This document shows positions 18,416-28,485 of a stretch of 64,000 nucleotides of DNA, in pieces. The DNA comes from Tumebacillus amylolyticus (GTDB taxonomy: Bacteria > Bacillota > Bacilli > Tumebacillales > Tumebacillaceae), in the NCBI RefSeq assembly GCF_016722965.1, contig NZ_JAEQNB010000001.1:1081344-1145343 (forward strand), written 5' to 3'. The notes below the pieces were generated by a model. That model made no database searches, had not been told where the DNA came from, and saw nothing but the letters and a program-made list of their open reading frames with translations. Position 1 is the first letter of the stretch. Each line of letters begins with the position of its first letter. Position numbers and translations under genes: made by a program.

Positions 18416-21400
18416 TTGTTATTCAAAAAACGCTCGTTACACACCTTGCTCGCCGTGACACTCGCGTTGCCGGTACCGGCGATGCTGTTCGGGGCTCAAG
18501 CGGCGTACGCAGAGAATGCGAACGATCCGGCTCCGGTCATCGCAGCAAAAGTGGTGAATGAGAACGCAGGCAAAAAAGTATTGTTCGACAACTCGCACGG
18601 GGAGACGTCGGGCGCGGCGGACTGGGTCATCGACGGTGGCTTCTCCGACTTCGGGAATGCGCTGGCGAATGCCGGTTTCTATGTGAAGGAACTGCGCAAA
18701 ACCACGCCGATCACGCTGGCAGACTTGCAACCGTACGACGTCTTCGTCGTGGCGGAAGCACAATTCCCGTTCAAACCGGCGGAACAACAAGCGTTGCTGG
18801 ACTACGTAAACCAAGGCGGTTCGGTCTTCTTCGTCGCCGACCACTACAACGCAGACCGCAACAAAAACCGTTGGGACGGTTCGGAAGTCTTCAACGGCTA
18901 TCGTCGCGGTGCGTGGAGCAACCCGGCGAAAGGCATGGGAGTCGAAGAAGCCGCATCGGCAGCAATGCAAGGGGTGCAAAGCTCCGATTGGCTCGCGCAG
19001 AACTTCGGCGTTCGCTTCCGTTATAATGCACTGGGCGACATCAACGCTACGAACATCGTCGCACCGGACCAAGCGTTCGGGATCACGACGGGGGTATCTG
19101 CGGTCGCGATGCACGCAGGCTCGACGATTGCGATCACCGACCCGACCAAAGCAAAAGGTCTCGTCTACCTGCCGAAAACCAACGAATCTTGGGCAAGTGC
19201 AGTTGACCAAGGCGTGTACAACGGCGGCGGTGTAGCTGAGGGCGCGTTCTCCGCCATTTCCAAGGTAGGGCTTGGCAAGGCCGCTTTCATCGGGGACTCC
19301 TCTCCGATTGAAGACGCGTCTCCGAAGTACCTTCGCGAAGAAAACGGCAAGACCAAGACAACGTATGACGGCTGGAAAGAAGTCGACGATGCGAAATACT
19401 TCACCAACCTCGTCAACTGGCTTGCGAAAAAGGAAAGCTACACCGCACTGAACCAAGTGCCGGGTCTGCAACTCGACCAACCGACGCAATTGCTGGCGAT
19501 GGAAAACCCGGTCACCTCGACCGAACCGCAAGCAGAACCGTGGGCAGCGCCTGACGCAGGCTACAAATGGTGGGATTCTTCCACCTACAAACCGGGTTCC
19601 TACGGCACGACCTCTGTCGTCAACCCTCCGGCGGGCAACCCGGCGTACTCCACCGTACACCAAGCGGTCTTGCCGAATGCACAGGACTTCCAAGTGCGCG
19701 TCGTCGCGGACAACTTGACTCCGTTCGCGACCCTCAGCAACTTTAACCTCGGCATCTACTTGACCGGCGGTACGCAAATCGGTCAAGTGCAAAATGCGGA
19801 CGGCACCTGGCCGACTGCATACGGCTACAGCTCTTCGTTCTCGCTGACGGCCGACTCGCTCGGTCACGCGACCAAAGACCTGACCGTCCGCGTCAAATCG
19901 GGCTCCACAGGTGCTGCGAACCTGCGCTTCCGCCAAGGTTCCAACGCTCTGAAAACCGAAGCGGTTACCTTGGGCAACGTTCCGGCTGAGCCGCTCCCGA
20001 AGGACAAACCGCCGGTTCCGGCAACCGTTTCGATCTCGGCAGCACGCGCAGGCGGCGCGAACCAACTGGTCACCGTCGAAGGCATCGTGACCACCGCTCC
20101 GGGCGCATTCGGTGGACAAGCGTTCTACATGCAAGATGCAACGGGTGGCGTCTACGTGTTCCAAAACACGGCAGGCTTCCAAGTTGGGGACAAAATCTCC
20201 ATCTCCGCTACGACTTCTCTCTACAACACCGAACTGGAACTCTCCGATCCGATCAACATCGAAAAAATCGGCACGGCAGACGTCCCGGCTCCGGTCGTGG
20301 TCCCGGCTCTCAATGACCAGAACCAAGGCCAACTCGTCACCCTCCAAGCTGTGACGATCAAAAACATCATCACCGCAGCTCCGACGGGCTCCTTCGAGTT
20401 CGACGCTGTGAACGCAAACGGCTCAACTCATGTGCGTGTAGATGCTCGCACGGGTCTGACCCTCTCCGCATTCCCGTTCAAGGAAGGCCAAGTCGTCACT
20501 CTGAACGGCATCTCTGCGATCTTCAAAGGCGTGTACCAACTGAAACCGCGCGGTCTGTCCGACTTCGCCATCGTCGATACCACCGCACCGGTGACCTCGA
20601 TGACGGTCAACGCAACGCCGAAGCAATCCGGCTGGTACAACCAAGATGTAGAAGCAACTCTGACGGCAACCGATGACTCCGGCGTGGATCATATCGAATA
20701 CGCGCTGACTCCGGATGCTTGGCAGACCTACACCGGTCCGATCTCGTTCACCACGGAAGGCAAGAACTTCTTCCAAGTGCGTGCAGTAGACGTGTACGGC
20801 AACGTAGAAGCTCCGCAAGACCTCGTGATCGACGTGGACAAAACCGCTCCGACCGTCGACGCGCAAGCAGACAAAGCAGCAAACGAAAACGGTTGGTACA
20901 ACGAAGACCTGAAAATCAACATGCAGGCGGCAGACGGCCAATCGCAGATCGATCGCACCGAATACCGCGTCAACGGCGGTGAGTGGCAAGTGGTGAACGG
21001 CAACGCGTACACGCTCTCCGTAGGCGACGAAGGCACGACCACGGTCGATGTCCGTTCCGTTGACTTTGCAGAGAACGTCTCGGACGTGAAATCGGTCATC
21101 GTGCAAATCGACCGTTCCGCTCCGACGATCTCGCTGACCCAAGACGGCGCGGCGATCCATGACGTGCTCGCAGACGGCAAGTTCTCGTTCAACTTGAACG
21201 CGACCGATGCTGTCTCCGGCGTGAAAGTCCAGACGCTGACCCTCGACGACCAAGGAATCAACTCGGGCGTTGAATTCGACGCTTCCACGCTCGCAATCGG
21301 CGTACACACCGTTCGTGCAACGGCGGTCGACGCAGCGGGCAACACCACCGGCGTTTCCTACACCTTCCTCATCAGCACAGACTTGAACACCGTGCAAAAC

Positions 21401-21643
21401 CTGCTCAAGAAACTGGCTGTCAACGGGGAAGTGAAAAACGGCGGCATCCAGCAATCGCTCACCGCGAAGCTGAACACCGTACAATTCTTTGTCGCGAAGG
21501 GCAAGCCGGATCAAGCTGCGAAGCAACTGCAAGACCTGCAAGGCACCTTGACCAACTACGCGAACAACGGCAACGTCTCCAAGCATGCGGCAGATCTGTT
21601 GAACGCAAACCTCAACTACCTGCTGACCCACGAAATTAAATAA
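18416..21643 (+). CDS. Giant secreted multidomain protein, paralogue 1 (FIMAH-type C-terminus)
   Basis: A 1075-residue exported protein and the first of three tandem paralogues. Residues 1-31 are a signal peptide ending AAYA. About 45-320 form a flavodoxin/GATase1-like domain with KVLFDNSHGETSGAADWVID, a DVFVVAEAQ strand and VADHYNADRNKNRWDG, whose Asp and His residues are conserved in all three. About 535-715 hold an OB-fold resembling YhcR-type domains (VTVEGIVTT, FYMQDATGGVYVF). Two OmpL47/Ig-like repeats (GWYNQDVEATLTATDDSG) and another Ig-like domain follow. The C-terminal 80 residues are a helical FIMAH-like domain. The start chosen is TTG 18416, eight bases after GGGGGG; GTG 18407 is within that site. 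Function is unknown. Confidence 0.8.
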   Translation: MLFKKRSLHTLLAVTLALPVPAMLFGAQAAYAENANDPAPVIAAKVVNENAGKKVLFDNSHGETSGAADWVIDGGFSDFGNALANAGFYVKELRKTTPITLADLQPYDVFVVAEAQFPFKPAEQQALLDYVNQGGSVFFVADHYNADRNKNRWDGSEVFNGYRRGAWSNPAKGMGVEEAASAAMQGVQSSDWLAQNFGVRFRYNALGDINATNIVAPDQAFGITTGVSAVAMHAGSTIAITDPTKAKGLVYLPKTNESWASAVDQGVYNGGGVAEGAFSAISKVGLGKAAFIGDSSPIEDASPKYLREENGKTKTTYDGWKEVDDAKYFTNLVNWLAKKESYTALNQVPGLQLDQPTQLLAMENPVTSTEPQAEPWAAPDAGYKWWDSSTYKPGSYGTTSVVNPPAGNPAYSTVHQAVLPNAQDFQVRVVADNLTPFATLSNFNLGIYLTGGTQIGQVQNADGTWPTAYGYSSSFSLTADSLGHATKDLTVRVKSGSTGAANLRFRQGSNALKTEAVTLGNVPAEPLPKDKPPVPATVSISAARAGGANQLVTVEGIVTTAPGAFGGQAFYMQDATGGVYVFQNTAGFQVGDKISISATTSLYNTELELSDPINIEKIGTADVPAPVVVPALNDQNQGQLVTLQAVTIKNIITAAPTGSFEFDAVNANGSTHVRVDARTGLTLSAFPFKEGQVVTLNGISAIFKGVYQLKPRGLSDFAIVDTTAPVTSMTVNATPKQSGWYNQDVEATLTATDDSGVDHIEYALTPDAWQTYTGPISFTTEGKNFFQVRAVDVYGNVEAPQDLVIDVDKTAPTVDAQADKAANENGWYNEDLKINMQAADGQSQIDRTEYRVNGGEWQVVNGNAYTLSVGDEGTTTVDVRSVDFAENVSDVKSVIVQIDRSAPTISLTQDGAAIHDVLADGKFSFNLNATDAVSGVKVQTLTLDDQGINSGVEFDASTLAIGVHTVRATAVDAAGNTTGVSYTFLISTDLNTVQNLLKKLAVNGEVKNGGIQQSLTAKLNTVQFFVAKGKPDQAAKQLQDLQGTLTNYANNGNVSKHAADLLNANLNYLLTHEIK

Positions 21644-21650
21644 TCATTGA

Positions 21651-21692
21651 AAAAAGAGGCCGAATCCCTTGTGGGACAAGGCCTCTTTTTTT
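21651..21692 (+). terminator. Rho-independent terminator
   Basis: AGAGGCC and GGCCTCT enclose an inner TCCC/GGGA pair and are followed by seven T; this separates paralogues 1 and 2. Confidence 0.85.
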
Positions 21693-21726
21693 GTAGGGAA
21701 TTCTAAAATTCATTACAAAATTCGAT

Positions 21727-21754
21727 TTGATTCGACAGGAAAGGATGGTAGAAT
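21727..21754 (+). promoter_or_regulatory. Promoter of paralogue 2
   Basis: TTGATT at 21727-21732 and TAGAAT at 21749-21754, 16 bases apart, lie downstream of the terminator and 54 bases before the start codon. Confidence 0.55.
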
Positions 21755-21807
21755 AGAAGTCGTTAAAGTATTTCAATTATATGAAGTGCTATCATGGGGG
21801 AACAAAA

Positions 21808-24800
21808 ATGAGAATGTTTCGTGGAAAAGCTTTACCGATTTTGTTAGCGCTGACGGTCGCGGCACCGGTGCAATCCTTCTGGTTGACTCCGTCCGCCCAC
21901 GCAGAGGGTCCGACCGATGCGGCTCCGTACCTCAACGCGAAAGTCGTCAATGACAACGCGGGCAAGAAAGTATTGTTCGACAACTCGCACGGCGAAACGT
22001 CCGGCGCGGCCGACTGGGTCATCGACGGCGGCTTCTCCGATTTCGGCAACGCGTTGGCGAACGCAGGCTTCTATGTAAAAGAACTGCGCAAGAGCACGCC
22101 GATCACGTTGGCCGATCTGCAACCGTATGACGTGTTCGTCGTCGCGGAAGCACAGTTCCCGTTTAAACCGGCCGAACAACAAGCGATCCTCGACTACGTA
22201 AACCAAGGCGGCTCGATCTTCTTCGTCGCCGACCATTACAACGCCGACCGCAACAAAAACCGCTGGGACGGCTCGGAAGTCTTCAACGGCTACCGTCGCG
22301 GCGCATGGGCCGATCCGGCGAAAGGCATGACCACGGAAGAAGCAAATTCGGCTGCCATGACCGGCGTTCAGAGTTCCGACTGGTTGGCGAACAACTTCGG
22401 TGTCCGCTTCCGCTACAATGCTCTCGGCGACATCAACGCGAACAACATCGTGGCGCCGGAGCAAGCGTTTGGAATTACGCAGGGCGTTACCGCCGTCGCG
22501 ATGCATGCGGGCGCAACGCTTGCGATTACGGACCCAAACAAAGCCAAAGGTCTCGTCTACCTCCCGACCACCAACGAAAAATGGGCCAGCGCAGTTGACC
22601 AAGGCGTCTACAACGGCGGCGGCGTGGCAGAAGGTGCCTTCTCTGCAATCTCCAAAGTAGGTCTTGGCAAGGCAGCTTTCATCGGGGACTCCTCTCCGAT
22701 CGAAGACGCAACGCCGAAGTACCTGAAGGAAGAAAACGGCGGGACCAAGACGACCTACGATGGGTGGAAGGAAGTGGACGACGCGCTCTACTTCACCAAC
22801 CTCGTGAACTGGCTTGGGAAAAAGGAAAGCTACACGTCGTTGTCAGAAGTTGCGGGTTTGGAGTTGGATCAACCGACGCCGACACTGCCGATGGAAGACC
22901 CGGCGACTTCGACCGAACCGCAAGCTGAACCTTGGGCGGCACCGAGTGCAGGCTACAAGTGGTGGGATGCTTCTACGTACAAGCCGGGATCTTACGGCTC
23001 AACCGTTGCAGCGCCTGTCGTTGCGACCTACTCCACGACGCACCAAGCAACTCTGCCGAATGCAGAGGACTTCCAAATTCGCATCGTCGTCGATAACATG
23101 ATTCCGTATTCCACGCTGAGCAATTTCAGCTTGGGCATTTATCTGACCGGGGGTACCCAAGTCGGGTACGTGAACACCGACGGAACGTGGCCGGCAGCAC
23201 CGGGCTATAGTTCTCCGTTCTCGGTGACGGCAGATTCGACGGGACACGGAACCAAAGACTTGTCCATCCGCATCAAGGCGAACACGATTGGTTCAGCGTC
23301 GATGCGTTTGAAACAAGGGAGCAACAACTTGAAAACCGAAGCGGTCAACATCGACAACGTTCCGGCTGAACCGCTTCCGGAGATCGCACAACCGGCGCTT
23401 CCGGACAAAATCTCCATCTCGGCGGCACGTGCCAAGGGCGAGAACCAACTGGTGACCGTCGAAGGCGTCGTCACGACCGCTCCGGGCAGCTTCGGCGGCC
23501 AAGCGTTCTATATGCAGGATGCAACGGGCGGCGTGTATGTGTTCCAAAGCACCACGGGCTTCCAAGTCGGGGACATCGTTTCTGTAACCGCAGGTACGTC
23601 CCTTTACAACAACGAATTGGAACTTGCTTCCCCGACGAAAATCGAGAAGACCGGCACGGCGGAAGTTCCTGCTCCGGCTGTCGTTACCTCGCTTAGCAAC
23701 GACAACCAAGGTCAACTCGTCACGTTGAAAGACGCAAGTATTTCGAATATCATCGCAGCGACACCGACCGGCTCGTTTGAGTTCGACGCAACGACCGCCA
23801 ACGGTGTGACCCACGTCCGTGTGGACGCACGCACCGGTTTGGTACAGACGGCATTCCCGTACACAGACGGTCAAAAAGTCGACATCACCGGCATCTCCGC
23901 GATTTTCAAAGATGCATTCCAACTGAAACCGCGCGGCCTGACCGATTTCACAGCAGTGACCACCCCGGTGGACCCGACGATCCCGGTAGATCCGACCCCG
24001 GTAGACCCGACGATCCCAGTAGACCCAACGATCCCGGTAGATCCGACCCCGGTAGACCCAACTCCGGTAGACCCAACTCCGGTAGACCCAACTCCGGTAC
24101 CGTCTAAACCGACTCCGGTACCGCAAGAGGACAAATTGGTCACCAAGGGTGAGGGCAAAGCCGTCATCAACGAAACCAAGTTCGAGCAAGTCATCACCGA
24201 AGCCTTGAAAAGCGGCAACAAAGTCACCGTCGACCTCACCGGCCAAGGCAACCTGACCGAACTCAATGCCAAAGCATTCCAAGCTCTGCTCGACCAACAT
24301 TCCGAATCGGTCCTGCAACTCAAGACCGACGTTGCAACCGTTTCGCTCCCGGCTGCTGACGTCAAAAAAGCGATCGAGAAACTCGGCCTCGCGCTCGACA
24401 ACTCGAAAGTCTCCGTCAACGTCACCAAATTGGACGAGACTGCTGCTCTCGACGCAACCGCCAAACTGAACAAGTCCGCACTCTCGCTCATGAACCCGTT
24501 CTCCATCCAAGTCTCCGTCGCAGGTACAGACGGCAAGTCTGTCAACCTCGACCAAGTCTTCAAACCGACCGTAACCCTGCCGTCCACCGCTTCCACCGTG
24601 GCAAGCACCCACCTCGCAGGCGTCATGATCGACCCGAAAACCAAGGACGTGTACCCGGTTCCGACCCTGTTCAACACCGCAGACGGTTCCGTCCAAGCGA
24701 CCTTCCAAAAGCAAAACAGCAACTTCATCTACACCGTCGTCCAAAACGACACCTCGTTCGCAGACGTCGCAGCCGATTCCTACGCATTGAATGCGATCAA

Positions 24801-25323
24801 CACCCTCGCAAACAAATTCGTCGTCTCCGGCGTCTCCGACACAACGTTCGAACCGAACGCTCAAATTAACCGCGCCGACTTCGCCACCCTGCTGGTGCGC
24901 GCACTCGGCATTGCACCGAGCACCGCCTCTTCGACGTTCAAGGACGTCGCAGGCGACTCCTACTACGCAGCAAACGTGGAAACCGCTCGTGAACTCGGCC
25001 TGATCGCCGGCTACGAAGACGGAACCTTCCGCCCGAACCAAGAGATCTCCCGTGAAGAGATGGCCGTCATGATCTACCGCGCCCTGCAACTGACCGGCAC
25101 CGCGCAAGACCTGACCGACACTCAGAAGACGCAGAACCTCGCGAACTTCCAAGACAACGGCACCATCTCCGACTGGGCGAAGGAAGCGGCAGCGTATGCG
25201 ATCTCTGCAGGCATCATCCAAGGCACCGATGCAGGCCGGTTCTCTCCGAACCAGCAAGCAGACCGCGCCCAGAGCGCAACGATTCTGTTCCGCACGCTTT
25301 CGACCATGAATTACCTCAATTAG
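21808..25323 (+). CDS. Giant cell-wall-anchored protein, paralogue 2, with three SLH domains
   Basis: A 1171-residue exported protein, closely similar to its neighbour through the signal peptide, the GATase1-like domain (FDNSHGETSGAADWVID, VADHYNADRNKNRWDG) and the OB-fold at about 535-715. It then diverges. Residues 720-762 are eight PVDPT units, 763-984 are a beta-rich region, and the end holds three S-layer homology domains from about residue 985, with signatures FEPNAQINRADFATLLVRAL, GYEDGTFRPNQEISREEMAV and RFSPNQQADRAQSATILFRT. These bind the secondary cell-wall polymer, so this copy stays on the surface. The start ATG 21808 follows TGGGGGAAC. Function is unknown. Confidence 0.85.
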   Translation: MRMFRGKALPILLALTVAAPVQSFWLTPSAHAEGPTDAAPYLNAKVVNDNAGKKVLFDNSHGETSGAADWVIDGGFSDFGNALANAGFYVKELRKSTPITLADLQPYDVFVVAEAQFPFKPAEQQAILDYVNQGGSIFFVADHYNADRNKNRWDGSEVFNGYRRGAWADPAKGMTTEEANSAAMTGVQSSDWLANNFGVRFRYNALGDINANNIVAPEQAFGITQGVTAVAMHAGATLAITDPNKAKGLVYLPTTNEKWASAVDQGVYNGGGVAEGAFSAISKVGLGKAAFIGDSSPIEDATPKYLKEENGGTKTTYDGWKEVDDALYFTNLVNWLGKKESYTSLSEVAGLELDQPTPTLPMEDPATSTEPQAEPWAAPSAGYKWWDASTYKPGSYGSTVAAPVVATYSTTHQATLPNAEDFQIRIVVDNMIPYSTLSNFSLGIYLTGGTQVGYVNTDGTWPAAPGYSSPFSVTADSTGHGTKDLSIRIKANTIGSASMRLKQGSNNLKTEAVNIDNVPAEPLPEIAQPALPDKISISAARAKGENQLVTVEGVVTTAPGSFGGQAFYMQDATGGVYVFQSTTGFQVGDIVSVTAGTSLYNNELELASPTKIEKTGTAEVPAPAVVTSLSNDNQGQLVTLKDASISNIIAATPTGSFEFDATTANGVTHVRVDARTGLVQTAFPYTDGQKVDITGISAIFKDAFQLKPRGLTDFTAVTTPVDPTIPVDPTPVDPTIPVDPTIPVDPTPVDPTPVDPTPVDPTPVPSKPTPVPQEDKLVTKGEGKAVINETKFEQVITEALKSGNKVTVDLTGQGNLTELNAKAFQALLDQHSESVLQLKTDVATVSLPAADVKKAIEKLGLALDNSKVSVNVTKLDETAALDATAKLNKSALSLMNPFSIQVSVAGTDGKSVNLDQVFKPTVTLPSTASTVASTHLAGVMIDPKTKDVYPVPTLFNTADGSVQATFQKQNSNFIYTVVQNDTSFADVAADSYALNAINTLANKFVVSGVSDTTFEPNAQINRADFATLLVRALGIAPSTASSTFKDVAGDSYYAANVETARELGLIAGYEDGTFRPNQEISREEMAVMIYRALQLTGTAQDLTDTQKTQNLANFQDNGTISDWAKEAAAYAISAGIIQGTDAGRFSPNQQADRAQSATILFRTLSTMNYLN
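23965..24093 (+). repeat. PVDPT-coding repeat array, in-frame
   Basis: Eight tandem PVDPT units, three followed by an extra Ile, encoded by near-identical 15- and 18-base units. They form a stiff proline-rich linker between the OB-fold and the C-terminal part of paralogue 2 and should vary in copy number between strains by slippage. Confidence 0.9.
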
Positions 25324-25325
25324 TG

Positions 25326-25363
25326 AAAAAAAACCTCTCCCGATTTTGGGGGAGGTTTTTTTT
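25326..25363 (+). terminator. Rho-independent terminator
   Basis: AAACCTC-T-CCC pairs with GGG-GAGGTTT followed by eight T, separating paralogues 2 and 3. Confidence 0.85.
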
Positions 25364-25417
25364 GTTTGCAACAGATACTATCCCCATCCTGATACCCGCA
25401 TGGAGGTGCTTGAGAGA

Positions 25418-28357
25418 GTGAAGTTGCTACGGCTCGCTACATCGGCGTTGCTTGCTCTGACGCTGACCGTCCCGCTGATTCCCACTGCCGCTGTTCACGC
25501 AGAGGGCCCGAACGATCCGGCGCCCGTCATCAACCCGAAAGTCACCAACGAGAACAACGGCAAGAAAATCCTCTTTGACAACACGCACGGCCAGACGGCC
25601 GGAGCGGCAGACTGGGTCATCGACGGAGGCTTCTCCGATTTTGCCAACGGTCTTGCGGGCGCAGGGTACACGGTCACAGAACTGCGCAAAACCACTCCGA
25701 TCACGCTCGCCGATCTCCAACCCTATGACGTGTTTATCATCGGCGAAGCGAACAACCCTTACAAAGTATCGGAACAGCAAGCCATGATCCAATACGTGCA
25801 AGGCGGCGGCTCGATCTTCTTCATCGCCGACCACTACAACGCGGACCGCAACAAAAACCGCTGGGATGCCTCTGAAGTCATGAACGGCTTCCGACGCGGC
25901 GCTTGGGACGATCCGGCGAAAGGCATGAGCACGGAGGAACGCAACTCGGCACCGATGCAAAACGTGCAGAGTTCCGACTGGCTCGCAACGAACTTCGGCG
26001 TGCGATTCCGCTACAACGCGCTGGGCGATATCGACGCGACGAACATCGTCCCGCCCGCGCAATCGTTCGGGATCACGCAGGGCGTTGGAGCTGTCGCCAT
26101 GCACGCAGGTGCCACCCTGGCCATTATCGATCCGAAAAAAGCAAAGGGTCTCGTCTACTTGCCGCAAACCAACCAATCGTGGGCGAATGCAGTTGACCAA
26201 GGCGTCTATTCGGGCGGCGGTGTACCGGAGGGTCCGTTCTCTGCCATCGCCAAAGTAGGAGGGGGCAAGGCCGCATTTATCGGCGACTCCTCTCCCATCG
26301 AAGACGCGACACCGAAGTACGTCCGCGAAGAAAACGGCAAAGCAAAAACCACCTACGACGGGTGGAAAGAGGCGAACGACGCCACCTACTTCGTCAACTT
26401 GGTGAACTGGCTTGCGAAAAAAGAAACCTACACCTCCCTCGACCAAGTCGCAGGGCTTCAACTCGACCAGCCGACGGCGTTGCTCCCCATCGAGACTCCG
26501 CAGCAGACGACCGAACCGGCTGCCGAACCGTGGGCCCCGCCTGAGTCGGGTTATAAATGGTACGATCCGACGACTTTCAAAGCGGGCTCCTACGGCTCCT
26601 CGCAAGCGCCGGCCGTCAACCCGACATACTCGACCGTCAAGCAAGCCACTCTGCCGAACAACGGGCAGGAGTTCCCGATTCGTATCGTTGCCGACTCCCT
26701 CACGCCGGGCGCGACGCTCAGCAATTTCAACATCGGCATCTATCTCACGGGCGGGACGCAGATCGGCATGGTCCAAAACCCGGACGGCACCTATCCGACC
26801 AGTTATGGATACAGCCCGTCGTTCTCGCTGACAGCAGACGGATTTGGACATGCGACCCGCGATCTGACCGTCAAACTCAAACCGGGCTCAACCGGAACCG
26901 CATCTCTGCGTCTGCGCCAAGGTTCCAACGCGCTCAAAACCGAGACCGTCACGCTGGGTGACGTTCCGGCAGAAGCACTGCCCAAAGACCAACCGCCGAT
27001 CCCGGCGAAAGTTACGATTGCCGAAGCGCGCAAATCGGCGGCGAACTCGATCGTCACCGTCGAAGGTGTGATTACGACCCAACCGGGCATCTTCGGCAAC
27101 CAAGCGTTCTATCTCCAAGACGACACAGGCGGCTTGTACGTGTTCCAAAACACGGCGGGCTTCAACGCGGGGGACCGTGTGCAGATTTCGGCTCCCATCG
27201 TGCCGTACAACAACGAACTCGAACTCTCCACCCCGATTCATATGGAAAAAACGGGCACAGCCAACCTGCCCGCCCGAACGGTCATCACCGCGCTGAATGA
27301 CCAGAACCAAGGCCAACAAGTCACCTTGCAAAACGTCATCATCAAAAACATCGTTTCTGCTGCGCCGACAGGGTCGTTCGAATTCGACGCCGTGAACGCG
27401 GCAGGTGAGACCAACCATGTCCGAGTCGATGCTCGTACAGGACTTACGCAAACGGCGTTCCCGTACAGCGAAGGTCAAATGGTCAACGTCTCCGGCGTAT
27501 CTTCCATCTACAAAACGGGCTATCTCTTGCGCGTGACCTCGCCCAACGACTTTGAACGAGTCGACTCGACTCCGCCGGTCACCGCGTTTGGGCTCTCCGG
27601 CACGCCGAGTGCAAACGGCTGGTTCCGCCAAGACGTCACCGTCACGCTGACCCCCACAGACGACGAAAGCGGCGTCGCTCGCACGGAGTACCAACTGACT
27701 CCGGGTGAAGCGTTCACGCCGTACACAGCTCCCATCGTCCTGAGCGGGGAAGGTACGACGACCGTCTCGTATCGCTCCGTCGACAACAAAGGCAACGTCG
27801 AAGCGTCCAAAACCATCACCGTCAAAATTGACAAGACCGCACCGACCCTGACGCTGGAACAAAACGGCGGCCCTGCGGTACACAACGTCATGATCGACGG
27901 AACGGTTGGATTCAAGCTGACAGGCACAGACACCGGCTCCGGTGTTGCGTCCCAAACCCTGTTGCTCGACGACACCAAGCTCACTTCGATCTCGGAGACG
28001 AGTGCGATGCAACTGGGTCTTGGCGCACACCGCGTCTCGGCGACCGTCACAGACAACGCGGGCAACGTCGCCGAGCAAAACGTCACGTTCCTGATCGAAA
28101 CCAGCATCCCGACGATCAAGAATCTCACGGCGCAGCTCCAAAACCAAAACGAGATCAAAAACCAAGGCATCCGCACTTCCATCGACGCCAAGTTGGACAC
28201 CGCCCAAAAGTTCCTCGACAAAGGGGACAAAACCCAAGCAGCCCAACACCTGCAACAACTGAAGGACGACTTGAACAACAACGCCGCCAACGGCAACGTC
28301 ACGCCAAACGCCGCGAAGATCCTGAACGCCAACATCGACTATCTGCTCAGCCGCTAG
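25418..28357 (+). CDS. Giant secreted multidomain protein, paralogue 3 (FIMAH-type C-terminus)
   Basis: A 979-residue exported protein. It has a signal peptide ending AAVHAEG, a GATase1-like domain with ILFDNTHGQTAGAADWVID and VADHYNADRNKNRWDA near 45-320, an OB-fold near 530-710 (VTVEGVITT, FYLQDDTGGLYVF), one OmpL47-like repeat, one Ig-like domain, and the same helical FIMAH-like end as paralogue 1. It is the most diverged of the three at the N-terminus. GTG 25418 is chosen because GGAGGTG lies nine bases before it; ATG 25400 lies upstream of that site. No separate promoter is obvious, but a terminator lies in front, so one must exist. Confidence 0.8.
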   Translation: MKLLRLATSALLALTLTVPLIPTAAVHAEGPNDPAPVINPKVTNENNGKKILFDNTHGQTAGAADWVIDGGFSDFANGLAGAGYTVTELRKTTPITLADLQPYDVFIIGEANNPYKVSEQQAMIQYVQGGGSIFFIADHYNADRNKNRWDASEVMNGFRRGAWDDPAKGMSTEERNSAPMQNVQSSDWLATNFGVRFRYNALGDIDATNIVPPAQSFGITQGVGAVAMHAGATLAIIDPKKAKGLVYLPQTNQSWANAVDQGVYSGGGVPEGPFSAIAKVGGGKAAFIGDSSPIEDATPKYVREENGKAKTTYDGWKEANDATYFVNLVNWLAKKETYTSLDQVAGLQLDQPTALLPIETPQQTTEPAAEPWAPPESGYKWYDPTTFKAGSYGSSQAPAVNPTYSTVKQATLPNNGQEFPIRIVADSLTPGATLSNFNIGIYLTGGTQIGMVQNPDGTYPTSYGYSPSFSLTADGFGHATRDLTVKLKPGSTGTASLRLRQGSNALKTETVTLGDVPAEALPKDQPPIPAKVTIAEARKSAANSIVTVEGVITTQPGIFGNQAFYLQDDTGGLYVFQNTAGFNAGDRVQISAPIVPYNNELELSTPIHMEKTGTANLPARTVITALNDQNQGQQVTLQNVIIKNIVSAAPTGSFEFDAVNAAGETNHVRVDARTGLTQTAFPYSEGQMVNVSGVSSIYKTGYLLRVTSPNDFERVDSTPPVTAFGLSGTPSANGWFRQDVTVTLTPTDDESGVARTEYQLTPGEAFTPYTAPIVLSGEGTTTVSYRSVDNKGNVEASKTITVKIDKTAPTLTLEQNGGPAVHNVMIDGTVGFKLTGTDTGSGVASQTLLLDDTKLTSISETSAMQLGLGAHRVSATVTDNAGNVAEQNVTFLIETSIPTIKNLTAQLQNQNEIKNQGIRTSIDAKLDTAQKFLDKGDKTQAAQHLQQLKDDLNNNAANGNVTPNAAKILNANIDYLLSR

Positions 28358-28362
28358 TTACA

Positions 28363-28401
28363 AAAAACGACCGCGTGCCTCCACGCACGCGGTCGTTTTT
28401 C
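28363..28401 (+). terminator. Rho-independent terminator
   Basis: A 15-base perfect stem, AAAACGACCGCGTGC with its complement, plus a T-run ends the triplet region. Confidence 0.92.
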
Positions 28402-28485
28402 TGCTGTGCGATTTGCTGGACAATTCCGGCAGGTAACTGTACATTGAGAGTATTCAAATTTCGTTACATAGATGGAGGAACTTTC

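Noticed and set aside
23965-24093. Short tandem repeats considered as a CRISPR array
   Set aside because: Units are 15-18 bases, directly adjacent without spacers, in frame and encode PVDPT.
18437-25371. Very long open frames antisense to the secreted triplet genes, and similar ones opposite 59993-62389 and 28486-29991
   Set aside because: They lack signal peptides and ribosome sites, have Arg/Val/Asp-rich low-information translations, and mirror strongly biased codons of the real genes with recognised domains.
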